Shown here: one piece after another, positions 1-8,027 of the stretch | Position numbering within the stretch: position 1 is the first letter of the stretch | Layout of the letters: each line of letters begins with the position of its first letter | Origin: Gammaproteobacteria bacterium UBA6968 | Lineage (GTDB): Bacteria; Pseudomonadota; Gammaproteobacteria; Pseudomonadales; Azotimanducaceae | Direction: 5' to 3' | NCBI GenBank assembly: GCA_002450255.1 | Contig: DJYW01000123.1 | Location: 865-13,398 of the forward strand | Length of the DNA stretch: 12,534 bases | Notes under the pieces: generated by a model | What the model was told of the DNA's origin: nothing | The model's database searches: none | Seen by the model: only the letters and a program-made list of their open reading frames with translations | Translations under genes and position numbers: made by a program

Positions 1-34
1 TGATAGATTGACGACCTCTTGAAAAGGGTCATGA

Positions 35-2155
35 ATGCACACTTCGTTCCTCAAATGGTTAGCTCTTTTGCTTACCATTATTTTTTCTCAATCGGCTTAT
101 CCCTCAGACTTTGGCGGTATCGGGCTTATCGACATACCAACCGCACGAATGGCTCCAGATGGTGAGATTACTGCCTCGATATCACATCAATACCTGGCAG
201 CAAAATATGCTCTTACCTATCAAGTCATGCCTCGAGTCGAGTCTACCTTTCGATATACCGTTTTTAACCCACGAAAGATAAGAGGTTCAGTCGACGAGCT
301 AAAAGACAGAAGTTATGAGGTTAAAGCGCTCATATCTAAAGAAAGGCGGTGGTTTCCTGCAGTCGCGATCGGTGTGCGCGATATTTTGGGAACGGGTGCT
401 TGGGCTAGTGAGTACGTAGTTGGATCTAAACGTTTTGGTCGTCTCGATGCGTCGTTAGGGATCGGTTGGGGCCGCTTGGCGGGGCATGGATCGTTTGATA
501 ACCCACTCAGCGTATTCGGAGATGATTGGAAATTTCGTGAATCAGCAGCCGGAGGAAGCTATGGTGGCGAAATCCGTGAGGGCACCTTTTTTAAGGGTAA
601 AACCGCGATTTTTGGTGGTTTAAAATATCGAATTCCGAGATGGGGTATCGACCTACTTGCCGAGTACAATTCGGATCGGTTTTTGCGCGAGCAGAGGCTT
701 AAATCGATTGACTCGCCATCACCATACTCTTTTGGTATTGAGTGGCACCGCTTTCCGCAGCTGACCCTAGGTATCAGCTGGCAACATGGAGACCAGTTTG
801 GGTTTTCTATCGCAGCAAATCTGAACTCCAAAAACAAGCCTAAACGCCAACCGCAGCATCGCTATTATTCATCTCGCGATAATCGGTCTAAAGCTCTGGC
901 ACCAACTCACCTAGATCTCAACTCCTGGTATGACAGAGCACTTTATGATTTCGAGCGAAGTGGACTCAAACTGCAGGCCGCCCGTCTTGAGCCAGGCGCG
1001 ACTACAGCGGTAATAGAGATAGAAAACGAAGACTACGGGCTCTATGCAGACGCGGTCGAACGCGCTTTGACTCTTTCTGAGATTCACATGCCTAGTCGTG
1101 TCTCTAGGATAGAAGTCTTGTTGAGAGAGTCAGACATGCTCGCACCTTCCGTACATTATCTTCGGGCGCCGCGTGCTTCGTTAAGTAAACCGGCACGAAG
1201 CATTGAAGATGCCCGGGAATTGGATACGGCTTCAAAAATTGAGCGAATCACAATCGCAGAACCAAAGAAACTAGTAAGGCCGACCAACAGTACTGATTAC
1301 GAGCTGCCGCGGGTAGCGTTTGGTGCCGATCTGGCAGCACGAACACAGTTAATGGATCCAGATGACCCGCTACGTTATCAGTTGTACGCTAAATTGTCGG
1401 CTCGCTTGTTACTGGCGGAAGGTTTGAATGTTTGGTTTAGCTATGGAGTAGATTTATATAATGACTTTTCCACCCAACGTGAATCTGACTCGGTTTTGCC
1501 CAAGGTTCGGTCAGAAATCAATCGTTATTTGACTGAGGGCGCATCCGGCATTCACCAGTTCTACGTCGAAAAGCGCGGCAGTTTATCTACAACGCTTCAT
1601 TATCGAGCGTTTGGAGGTATTCTAGAAGAAATGTTTTCTGGCTTCGGTGGCGAGATGCTTTATCAACCTTACCTTAGTCGGTGGGCTATCGGGGTAGACA
1701 TAGCGTCGGTTAAGCGACGCGATTATGCGAAGACGTTCGATCATCTCGAATATGAAGCCGTTACTCACTTTGTCAGCCTTTATTACGCCTCGCCCTTCTT
1801 TAATATGGATGCTGCGGTTCATTTAGGGAAATATCTTGCCGGTGACGAAGGCTATACCATTGAGGCGCGACGAACGTTCGATAATGGTTTTTCTGTAGGT
1901 TTATTTATGACGCGTACGAATGTTTCTGCTGAAGAGTTTGGCGAGGGTAGCTTTGATAAAGGTATTTATTTTAGATTGCCGTTCGATGGTATTTTGCCCG
2001 GTAACACGCGGGGTAGTTACAGCACCATACTTCGCCCACTTGAGCGCGACGGCGGTCGGCGACTGGATGACTTTGGTGGCGGACTTTGGTGGGCAAGGCG
2101 AGGCGTGCGATTCGATGCATTGAGCAATCATAAGGCCAGGATGACGCCACCGTGA
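35..2155 (+). CDS. yjbH: YjbH-family outer-membrane exopolysaccharide protein
   Basis: This 706-residue protein matches the YjbH/GfcD family (E. coli YjbH is of very similar length), predicted outer-membrane beta-barrel proteins of exopolysaccharide or group 4 capsule loci. It has a signal peptide (basic K7, hydrophobic residues 8-18, probable cleavage near 21-24). The family's N-terminal signature follows, FGGIGLIDIPTARMAPDGEI, then alternating short amphipathic strands rich in Gly, Tyr, Phe and Trp, as expected for a barrel. The C-terminal region carries GGGLWWARRGVRFD. I chose ATG 35 because AAAAGGG at 22-28 lies six bases upstream; ATG 31 is in another frame. Its stop overlaps the next gene by four bases (GTGA), so the two are probably translationally coupled. 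In known loci the family acts with YjbF-type lipoproteins and Wza-like exporters, as here. Its biochemical role is not established. Family assignment is firm; any role beyond envelope polysaccharide production is inferred. Confidence 0.9.
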   Translation: MHTSFLKWLALLLTIIFSQSAYPSDFGGIGLIDIPTARMAPDGEITASISHQYLAAKYALTYQVMPRVESTFRYTVFNPRKIRGSVDELKDRSYEVKALISKERRWFPAVAIGVRDILGTGAWASEYVVGSKRFGRLDASLGIGWGRLAGHGSFDNPLSVFGDDWKFRESAAGGSYGGEIREGTFFKGKTAIFGGLKYRIPRWGIDLLAEYNSDRFLREQRLKSIDSPSPYSFGIEWHRFPQLTLGISWQHGDQFGFSIAANLNSKNKPKRQPQHRYYSSRDNRSKALAPTHLDLNSWYDRALYDFERSGLKLQAARLEPGATTAVIEIENEDYGLYADAVERALTLSEIHMPSRVSRIEVLLRESDMLAPSVHYLRAPRASLSKPARSIEDARELDTASKIERITIAEPKKLVRPTNSTDYELPRVAFGADLAARTQLMDPDDPLRYQLYAKLSARLLLAEGLNVWFSYGVDLYNDFSTQRESDSVLPKVRSEINRYLTEGASGIHQFYVEKRGSLSTTLHYRAFGGILEEMFSGFGGEMLYQPYLSRWAIGVDIASVKRRDYAKTFDHLEYEAVTHFVSLYYASPFFNMDAAVHLGKYLAGDEGYTIEARRTFDNGFSVGLFMTRTNVSAEEFGEGSFDKGIYFRLPFDGILPGNTRGSYSTILRPLERDGGRRLDDFGGGLWWARRGVRFDALSNHKARMTPP

Positions 2156-2745
2156 TTGCGTATAGAACGATTAGCACGGCTTTGTTGTTGATGGTGACTT
2201 TAGGCGGGCAAGGGTGCAGTTTTCACTCTAATCAGTGGCAATTTTTAAAGGGGCTTTTCGAGGATCAAACCAATCTATTGCCACGAGCGACTTGGCTGCT
2301 AAATTGGGGCGAGATACGCGCCTACGTGTACGCTATTCCGGTTGATGATCGAATTTTATTTACGGACGGGTCGTCCGTTGTCGTTTCCTTTCAGGGCGCC
2401 CAGGTAATTCGAGTTGAAGATGTCGCCGGTAGGGTAGAACCGATTGAAATTTCTTTACGCGAAAATAATCTTGAATATCGTGATGGTGGCAAGTTAGTTG
2501 CGATTGATAGATGTGCCGAATGGCGCTTGCTGGGCAGCAATGAATACCCTGGTGAAGAGACCGTGTCTGGGCAAAAAGGCCAAAGAACGAATATTTACGC
2601 GCAGACCTGTAACCAAGACGCCTATACTAATCGTATAATGCGAGACGACATGGGGCGACTCATCGGATTAGAATTTCGCTTGTTGCCGCAACGAGAATTG
2701 CTACGTTTGAACTATGCTGGGGTGGAATCGAATAATGCGAACTAA
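2152..2745 (+). CDS. yjbF: YjbF/GfcB-family lipoprotein
   Basis: A 197-residue protein starting at GTG 2152, inside the stop of the preceding yjbH-like gene. The N-terminus is a lipoprotein signal: R5, a hydrophobic stretch at residues 7-17, then GGQGC with Cys22 as the likely lipidated residue. The lipobox is imperfect (Gln at -2). Serine at +2 favours outer-membrane sorting. The rest is a small beta-rich domain with no membrane segment and agrees in length and context with the YjbF/GfcB family (E. coli YjbF about 212 residues), which is encoded beside YjbH and a Wza-type exporter in exopolysaccharide and group 4 capsule operons. Function in the family is unknown beyond being needed for polysaccharide production. 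Two further cysteines, in RCAEW and QTCNQD, could form a disulphide. The assignment relies as much on gene order as on sequence motifs. Confidence 0.82.
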   Translation: MIAYRTISTALLLMVTLGGQGCSFHSNQWQFLKGLFEDQTNLLPRATWLLNWGEIRAYVYAIPVDDRILFTDGSSVVVSFQGAQVIRVEDVAGRVEPIEISLRENNLEYRDGGKLVAIDRCAEWRLLGSNEYPGEETVSGQKGQRTNIYAQTCNQDAYTNRIMRDDMGRLIGLEFRLLPQRELLRLNYAGVESNNAN

Positions 2746-2764
2746 ATTATCTGGAGCCGCTCAG

Positions 2765-5353
2765 ATGTTGAGACGCGTCTGGACATCCATACTAGTGAAA
2801 CAGCTCATGTTCGCCGCTGCGATCGTTGTAGGCGGCTTATCGCCCTCTGCATCAGATGCAGCATCTTTGCCTCCAGAGGCTTTGGCTGAATATAACCGAA
2901 TGTCTACGGCAGAGAAGAAAAGATTAGCTGAGCAGTATGGCGTTGATGCAGTGCTCGATGCCCCTGGCGCAGGATTGGATACTCGCGTGGATGAGCAGGC
3001 AACGGAAGGCATAGGTCGTATGGGTCAGCCTATACAGCAGGTTGAGCGCGGCGAGATGACCAGCTATGAATTTTCCGAAGAGTTAGATCTGCTTGTTCGC
3101 GAGGAAGATGACGATCTGCTCGGGCTGCAGGACATCGATGCCGAAGCGGAAATTCCGTTAAAGCGGTTTGGACACGACTTTTTTAATCGCGACGAAGAGT
3201 TTTACGAAGCGGTTGATACGTTACCGGTGTTAGACGGCTATCTCTTAGGTCCCGGTGATACATTAGAGGTTCTCCTGTTCGGGAAAGAACAAATGCAGCG
3301 TTCACTCGAAATAGACCGTGATGGGAAAATTCTATTTCCTCGGTTGGGTAGCATTGCGGTTTCAGGTCTGAGTTTTAATGAAGCAAAAGATCTCATTGTG
3401 CAGCGTGTAGGCGAACAGATGATTGGTACCGAAGCGGTAGTCTCTATGGGAAGGCTTCGGAGCATTAATGTTTTCATTGCCGGAGAGGTCGCGCTTCCGG
3501 GCAATTACTCGGTATCCGCATTGGCTACGGTTACCCAGGCGCTCTATAAAGCGCGAGGCACCACCTCTATCGGTAGCTACCGGAACATTGAAGTTCGACG
3601 GGGCAAGGAAGTTGTTGCCAAGTTTGACTTATACGATTTGTTGATTAATGGCGACGCGCTCAACGACATCCGTTTGATTTCCGGAGATCTGATCTTTGTA
3701 CCGGTTGCTGAAGCACAGGCGTCGATCAGCGGTGCTATCCGTCGCCCAGCGATTTACGAATTGAAAGCCGGCGATGACCTAAAGTCATTAATCACGATGG
3801 CGGGCGGTATTGAAAGCCGGGGCTATTTGCGTCAAACCATGATTTTGCGAAGTAAGCCCGGGATGAGTCTTCCTGAAGCGATTCAGGTTGACATCAGTTC
3901 TAGCGAGGATTTGGCTACTGAAGTTATCGACGGCGATGTCATAAAAATCAATCGGGTAAAAGACGAGGTTGTAAACGCAGTGATGCTGCGGGGGGCAGTG
4001 GCTCGAGAGGGACAATACGCCTGGAGACCCGGGTTACGCGTTGTTGATTTGCTCTCAGATTTTGATGCGGACCTAACCCAAACTGCGGATCCAAGCATAG
4101 CCTTGCTCATTAGGCGTACTGGTCGTGGCCTTAAGATCGAAGCGCTTCCAGTGCAGCTTGCAAAAGCCATCGAGCAACCTAATTCTGAGGCTAATCTCGA
4201 ACTAGCGCCCAAGGATGAGTTAGTCGTGTTAGGGCTAGCCTATGCTGATCCGAATAGACGTATGCGATTGGTGGGGGAAATAGTTGACCGTATTGCGGCT
4301 CAAGCCGGTACTCCTGCAGAAACGCGTTTGGTCCGGGTTGATGGAGAGGTGCGGCTACCCGGTACATACCCTTTATTCGAAGGGGGTACGGCTGCCGATC
4401 TAATCGCTTTAGCAGGTGGGCTAGAAGCATCGGCGTACTTGGAACGGGTAGAGATAACCAGATTAAATGTAGATGCGGAAGGACAGGCCAGTTTCGCGCC
4501 TTTGAATGTCAATATGCGTGAGCAACTCGCGCTTGGCGCAGACGGGGAGAAGCTGCAGCCGCGGGATCAGTTGATTGTTAGACGTATTCCTAATTGGAGC
4601 TACGGCGAGGAAATCATTCTATCTGGCAAGGTAAAACTCCCCGGCAGCTATCCGATTTCTACAGGCGAAACCATCAGGTCGGTTGTTGAGCGGGCCGGTG
4701 GCCTAGAGAAAGAAGCCTTCTTAGAAGGGGCTGTTCTGATTAAGGTAGAAGCTCAGGAGCGTGAGCGTGAGCAGCTACGAACGCTTATTCGAGACTATAA
4801 GCGCAAACAGTTAGTTAAACGCCAAACACGTGAAGCTGAGTCGTTAACAGGCAACGCGGCGGAAGACGGCCTTCAAGTCCAGGCATTAGAAGAGCTTCTC
4901 GAAGAGGATTTTGGAGGGCGTGTCGTTATAGATCTGCCGCGTATCATAGCTGGCGACGCAGCGGCTGATATTGTTTTACAATCTGGTGATTCGCTATATG
5001 TTCCTCCGTTCTCTAATACGGTATCTGTTTTAGGCGAAGTGCGCCAACCGGGTACACACCAATATCGCGAAAGTATGGTTGCAATGGATTATATCGCGGC
5101 TGCCGCAGGTACCACCCAGCGCAGTCGTTTGAAGGATGGATACTTAATCAGAGCAAATGGTGGTGTTGAGCCACTCATCACTCGCAGAAGTCTTTTGCGG
5201 TTTAATCGGGATAATAGCTACGGAGTGCGTCCTGGAGATACCATTGTTATTCCAGTTAACGAAGATTACTTGCCTGCATTGGCTCGGTATCGCGAGGTTA
5301 CCTCTGTGATTTTCCAAAGCATGGCTTCTATCTTCCCATTGCTTCGTCTGTAA
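2765..5353 (+). CDS. Large six-SLBB polysaccharide export protein (Wza-like)
   Basis: An 862-residue periplasmic/outer-membrane polysaccharide exporter. A signal peptide (R3, R4, hydrophobic core about 17-24, cleavage near SDAAS) precedes an acidic linker. The polysaccharide-export domain starts at Y159 with LLGPGDTLEV. Six SLBB beta-grasp repeats follow, recognised by their G-E/K-V-x-x-P-G-x-Y cores: near residues 236 (AGEVALPGNY), 319 (degenerate, SGAIRRPAIY), 406 (RGAVAREGQY), 523 (DGEVRLPGTY), 617 (SGKVKLPGSY) and 753 (LGEVRQPGTH). A charged helical insertion at about 660-696 lies between repeats five and six. A C-terminal helix (about 835-862) may insert in the outer membrane, as in Wza. 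I see no cysteine, so unlike Wza it cannot be a lipoprotein. GGAG at 2753-2756 lies eight bases before ATG 2765; in-frame ATGs at 2735 and 2714 would extend it and overlap the upstream lipoprotein gene. It is much longer than Wza (about 380 residues). Confidence 0.94.
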   Translation: MLRRVWTSILVKQLMFAAAIVVGGLSPSASDAASLPPEALAEYNRMSTAEKKRLAEQYGVDAVLDAPGAGLDTRVDEQATEGIGRMGQPIQQVERGEMTSYEFSEELDLLVREEDDDLLGLQDIDAEAEIPLKRFGHDFFNRDEEFYEAVDTLPVLDGYLLGPGDTLEVLLFGKEQMQRSLEIDRDGKILFPRLGSIAVSGLSFNEAKDLIVQRVGEQMIGTEAVVSMGRLRSINVFIAGEVALPGNYSVSALATVTQALYKARGTTSIGSYRNIEVRRGKEVVAKFDLYDLLINGDALNDIRLISGDLIFVPVAEAQASISGAIRRPAIYELKAGDDLKSLITMAGGIESRGYLRQTMILRSKPGMSLPEAIQVDISSSEDLATEVIDGDVIKINRVKDEVVNAVMLRGAVAREGQYAWRPGLRVVDLLSDFDADLTQTADPSIALLIRRTGRGLKIEALPVQLAKAIEQPNSEANLELAPKDELVVLGLAYADPNRRMRLVGEIVDRIAAQAGTPAETRLVRVDGEVRLPGTYPLFEGGTAADLIALAGGLEASAYLERVEITRLNVDAEGQASFAPLNVNMREQLALGADGEKLQPRDQLIVRRIPNWSYGEEIILSGKVKLPGSYPISTGETIRSVVERAGGLEKEAFLEGAVLIKVEAQEREREQLRTLIRDYKRKQLVKRQTREAESLTGNAAEDGLQVQALEELLEEDFGGRVVIDLPRIIAGDAAADIVLQSGDSLYVPPFSNTVSVLGEVRQPGTHQYRESMVAMDYIAAAAGTTQRSRLKDGYLIRANGGVEPLITRRSLLRFNRDNSYGVRPGDTIVIPVNEDYLPALARYREVTSVIFQSMASIFPLLRL

Positions 5354-5387
5354 AATTTGTTCGCTTTCGATTGCGAGCCGAGGAAGA

Positions 5388-6542
5388 GTGAATAAGTTGT
5401 CCGTCTCCAACACTAACATTAAGCTCTTTGGTCGGGGTGTCCCAGTATTGATAGTCGCCAGCGTGATTGGTGGTACTGTCGGCGTCTCCCTCGCTTGCCT
5501 AATGATGTGGCTTTCCCATCGAAGTTATGCAGTTGATTCTGCAGATAAACATGGCATATCTGTGAAACAAGCATCTCGTCTTGGCGGTGTTGCTATTGCG
5601 TTCGGAATATTGGCTTACTTGATCATGGCTCGCCAATTGGGCTTGCAAACGCCGGATGCCTCGCAAGGCGCCTTGCAATGGTTCCGAGGCTATGAAGGTT
5701 TAGCGTTAGGCATTGCGATGGTCGGGTTGGCTGAAGACATTTTGCAAAAAATCAGTCCATTGTGGCGCCTAGGTGTACCAATGGCGGCTACTGGAGCCTG
5801 GCTCTGGTTTGCTCCGCAGATATTGCCTTCGAATATGGAATTCTGGGGTTTCGCTGATCTGTTGAATCACCCATTAGTTATGGGTTTAGCCGTTACGGTA
5901 CTAGTCGTCGGGTTTGTTAACGCAGGTAATATAGCTGACGGGGCCAATGGCCTACTAAGCTCCATCGCCCTTTGCGCGCTTTGGATTGTCTATCTAGAAT
6001 TCAGTACATTGATATTGTTTGCAGCGTTGATGAGCTGCGCCGTTTTCTTTCTTTATAACATTCTCACAGGCAGTATTTTCCTTGGCGATTTCGGTTCCTA
6101 TGGCCTGTCGGCTTTTGTTGCTCTCAGCTTGCTTGACCTCTTTGTAAATGGCGACGCGTCAATGTGGTTTTGCGCCGCGTTGGTGAGTTATCCATGCATA
6201 GAGATGATCAGGTCGATGTACTATAGGCACTCGCACAAGATCGCGATGATGAGTGCTGATAATAGTCACTTGCATAATAAGCTTTACCAGACTTTTAAAA
6301 ACAGCGGCTATAGCTCGTTAGTCTCAAATTCAATCACGGGCCTGATATTAGGGGCTTTCCCCTCTGGTTTAGTAGCCGTATTTTTCGTGCTCGGCCTCAT
6401 ACCCAGTCAGTCCTCGTTGTGGTTCTTCGTATTTTTAGGGCTTGTGGTCATATATTTGTTAGGCGACCAATTGCTGGGCCAGCGTCTTCGCCAGTTTGAG
6501 AACGGGCAGGCTGGTTCGCCTAAACCCTCGACATCCGTTTGA
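5388..6542 (+). CDS. Polyprenyl-phosphate sugar-1-phosphate transferase (WecA/MraY family)
   Basis: A 384-residue polytopic inner-membrane protein of glycosyltransferase family 4 (WecA/MraY/TagO). Such enzymes move a sugar-1-phosphate from a UDP-sugar to undecaprenyl phosphate, starting synthesis of a lipid-linked glycan. Family motifs are present in order: GLAED at 113-117 (equivalent to the DD motif, with Glu116 for the first Asp), N178-AGNIADGANG-L189 with D184, the loop FLGDFGS at 231-237, and NSHLHN at 292-297 (the His-rich loop). About ten hydrophobic segments surround these. The start is GTG 5388, with GAGGAAGA immediately upstream (short spacing); TTG 5397 is an in-frame alternative. 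It follows the SLBB exporter by 34 bases without a terminator, so it most likely begins the glycan exported by the proteins encoded upstream. The sugar (GlcNAc, GalNAc, QuiNAc or other) cannot be told from sequence. Confidence 0.92.
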   Translation: MNKLSVSNTNIKLFGRGVPVLIVASVIGGTVGVSLACLMMWLSHRSYAVDSADKHGISVKQASRLGGVAIAFGILAYLIMARQLGLQTPDASQGALQWFRGYEGLALGIAMVGLAEDILQKISPLWRLGVPMAATGAWLWFAPQILPSNMEFWGFADLLNHPLVMGLAVTVLVVGFVNAGNIADGANGLLSSIALCALWIVYLEFSTLILFAALMSCAVFFLYNILTGSIFLGDFGSYGLSAFVALSLLDLFVNGDASMWFCAALVSYPCIEMIRSMYYRHSHKIAMMSADNSHLHNKLYQTFKNSGYSSLVSNSITGLILGAFPSGLVAVFFVLGLIPSQSSLWFFVFLGLVVIYLLGDQLLGQRLRQFENGQAGSPKPSTSV

Positions 6543-6588
6543 GGGTCTGGTTTCATATTACGATTAAGGAAGTATTTGGGGGAAAGCT

Positions 6589-7734
6589 ATGTCGATGATT
6601 CTTAACGAAGAGCAAAATATGTTGAAGGATAGTGCGAAAGACTTTTGCACTACTAAGACGCCTATCACACAATTGAGAAAGCTTCGTGATGAAGCGAATC
6701 CGGATGGGTTCGATCGCGCGACTTGGGCTGAGATGGTGGGATACGGTTGGTCCGCGATTCCCTGGGCGGAAGAGCATGGAGGTCTTGCTTTCGGCTATAA
6801 AGGTCTTGGCGTTGTGACCGAAGAAACCGGTAGAACGCTAACCTCTAGCCCTCTATTCGCGTCAGTTTGGGTAGCGGGTACGATAGTCAATATCGGCGGC
6901 AGCGATGCACAAAAGGCGGAAGTTTTGTCTAAGCTCGCTGCAGGCGAATTGCTCATGGCCCTTGCTTTGGAAGAGTCACATCGGCATAGCCCTTATCAAG
7001 TTGCTTCGACCGCACAGCCTGACGGCGACGGTTATGTTCTTAATGGCAGTAAGACTTTCGTACTTGATGGCCATGTAGCGGATAAGCTCATCGTCGTTGC
7101 GCGTACTTCAGGCGATACCAACGCTCGTGCAGGTATCAGCTTGTTCCTTGTAGACGCGAGTGCCGAAGGCGTAACCATCTCACGAACTATAATGGCGGAT
7201 TCGCGCAATGCAGCTAACGTTAGCTTGGCAAACGTGAAAGTCGCAGGTGATGCCATGGTCGGTGCATTAGACGCTGGTGCTGATGTTTTAGATCCCGCCT
7301 TAGATATTGCTAGGATAGGACTTACCGCGGAGATGTTGGGCAGCACGTTGGAATGTTTCGAAAGGACTATTGCTTATTTAAAAGAGCGTAAGCAGTTTGG
7401 CGTGGTTATTGGTTCATTCCAGGCACTTAAGCATCGCGCTGCGAATATGTTTTGTGAAATTGAATTGGCTAAGTCGTGCGTACTTGAAGCGCTTACGGCG
7501 CTAGACGAGGGGCGTGATGCTGAAGAAGTCGCTAAATTGGCTAGTCTTGCCAAAGCGAAAGTAGGTGAGACATATAATTTGGTGTCGCGCGAGGGCATTC
7601 AAATGCATGGCGGTATCGGCATGACAGATGAGTTTGAAATCGGCTTTTTCATCAAGCGCGCTGCCGTTGCAGAGCAGACGTTTGGGGATGCGAATTTTCA
7701 TCGTAATCGTTACGGTGAGTTAGAAGGGTATTGA
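6589..7734 (+). CDS. Acyl-CoA dehydrogenase family protein, atypical active site
   Basis: A 381-residue FAD-dependent acyl-CoA dehydrogenase-fold protein of normal family length. The N-terminal helical domain, the middle beta domain (ALALEESHRHSP, then NGSKTFVLDG at about 147-156) and the C-terminal helical domain (YLKERKQFGVVIGSFQALKH, then MHGGIGMTDE) are all present. The catalytic base is not at either usual place. Counting ungapped from the conserved GG, the position of MCAD Glu376 is Phe365 (EQTFGD), and the position used by isovaleryl-CoA dehydrogenase (LDLERL) is Ala241 in LDIARIG. The ending GDANFHRNR resembles PimD-type small subunits and the non-catalytic chains of heteromeric FadE enzymes. 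It may therefore need a partner subunit encoded elsewhere, or act on an unusual substrate. GGGGGAAAG lies just before ATG 6589. It lies 46 bases after the sugar transferase with no terminator between, but a functional link to polysaccharide is not evident. Confidence 0.93.
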   Translation: MSMILNEEQNMLKDSAKDFCTTKTPITQLRKLRDEANPDGFDRATWAEMVGYGWSAIPWAEEHGGLAFGYKGLGVVTEETGRTLTSSPLFASVWVAGTIVNIGGSDAQKAEVLSKLAAGELLMALALEESHRHSPYQVASTAQPDGDGYVLNGSKTFVLDGHVADKLIVVARTSGDTNARAGISLFLVDASAEGVTISRTIMADSRNAANVSLANVKVAGDAMVGALDAGADVLDPALDIARIGLTAEMLGSTLECFERTIAYLKERKQFGVVIGSFQALKHRAANMFCEIELAKSCVLEALTALDEGRDAEEVAKLASLAKAKVGETYNLVSREGIQMHGGIGMTDEFEIGFFIKRAAVAEQTFGDANFHRNRYGELEGY

Positions 7735-7779
7735 TACGGCCATCCGCCTTCTAGCGAGAGGGCTATGAAATGCCCAAAA

Positions 7780-7808
7780 AAAAACGGCTACTTTAGGTGG
7801 CCGTTTTT
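7780..7808. terminator. Bidirectional intrinsic terminator between convergent genes
   Basis: A 12-bp stem (7780-7791 pairing with 7797-7808; core CGGCTAC/GTGGCCG with one G-T wobble, flanked by A and T runs) closes a five-base loop TTTAG. On the plus strand it ends in five T 46-74 bases after the acyl-CoA dehydrogenase stop. On the minus strand the run of nine A at 7776-7784 becomes a longer U tract, giving a strong terminator for the leftward operon that ends at 8069. It would therefore serve both units. Confidence 0.88.
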
Positions 7809-7844
7809 GCTTCTTGTCGGTGTCGCGCGCCTGTTGTCTTACAC

Positions 7845-7898
7845 CCCTAGCCTGAGTCCAGAGTGTCAACCCGCAGGTTGAAGCAGGCAGTGCTAGGG
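7845..7898. repeat. Branched stem-loop (inverted repeat CCCTAGC...GCTAGGG)
   Basis: The outer stem CCCTAGC (7845-7851) pairs perfectly with GCTAGGG (7892-7898) and continues with CTG (7852-7854)/CAG (7888-7890) past one bulged base. The inner stem CAACC (7867-7871) pairs with GGTTG (7876-7880) around the tetraloop CGCA. GCCTG (7850-7854) could alternatively pair with CAGGC (7884-7888). This is visible pairing potential only; whether it is transcribed as a structured RNA is not shown. Confidence 0.45.
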
Positions 7899-7934
7899 CG
7901 CACGATGTCGTAACCAGCCAGCCTTGTATTTTAA

Positions 7935-7958
7935 GCGTCGGCTTTTAAAAGCAGTCGC
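7935..7958. repeat. Near-palindrome around GCTTTTAAAAGC
   Basis: GCTTTTAAAAGC at 7941-7952 is a perfect 12-base palindrome. The flanks GCG (7935-7937) and CGC (7956-7958) extend the symmetry across a three-base mismatch on each side. It could be a protein binding site or part of a larger structured element; nothing in the sequence decides between them. Confidence 0.4.
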
Positions 7959-7997
7959 AATCCGAAGATGTAGCGAGCGGTGGTTAATTCGATCATT

Positions 7998-8027
7998 GGC
8001 CTTATCGCCAAGGCCGGATGTGCGGCC
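7998..8027. repeat. Two mutually exclusive GC-rich hairpins
   Basis: GGCCTT (7998-8003) pairs with AAGGCC (8010-8015). The right arm of that stem overlaps GGCCG (8012-8016), which pairs instead with CGGCC (8023-8027). The two hairpins cannot form together, an arrangement seen in switching RNA elements, though it may be coincidental in a GC-rich stretch. Confidence 0.35.

Noticed and set aside
7845..7920. Possible tRNA, 6S RNA or tmRNA in the structured intergenic region
   Set aside because: No cloverleaf with a T-loop GTTCRA motif, no CCA end and no match to the 6S or tmRNA layouts I can recall; only hairpins remain.
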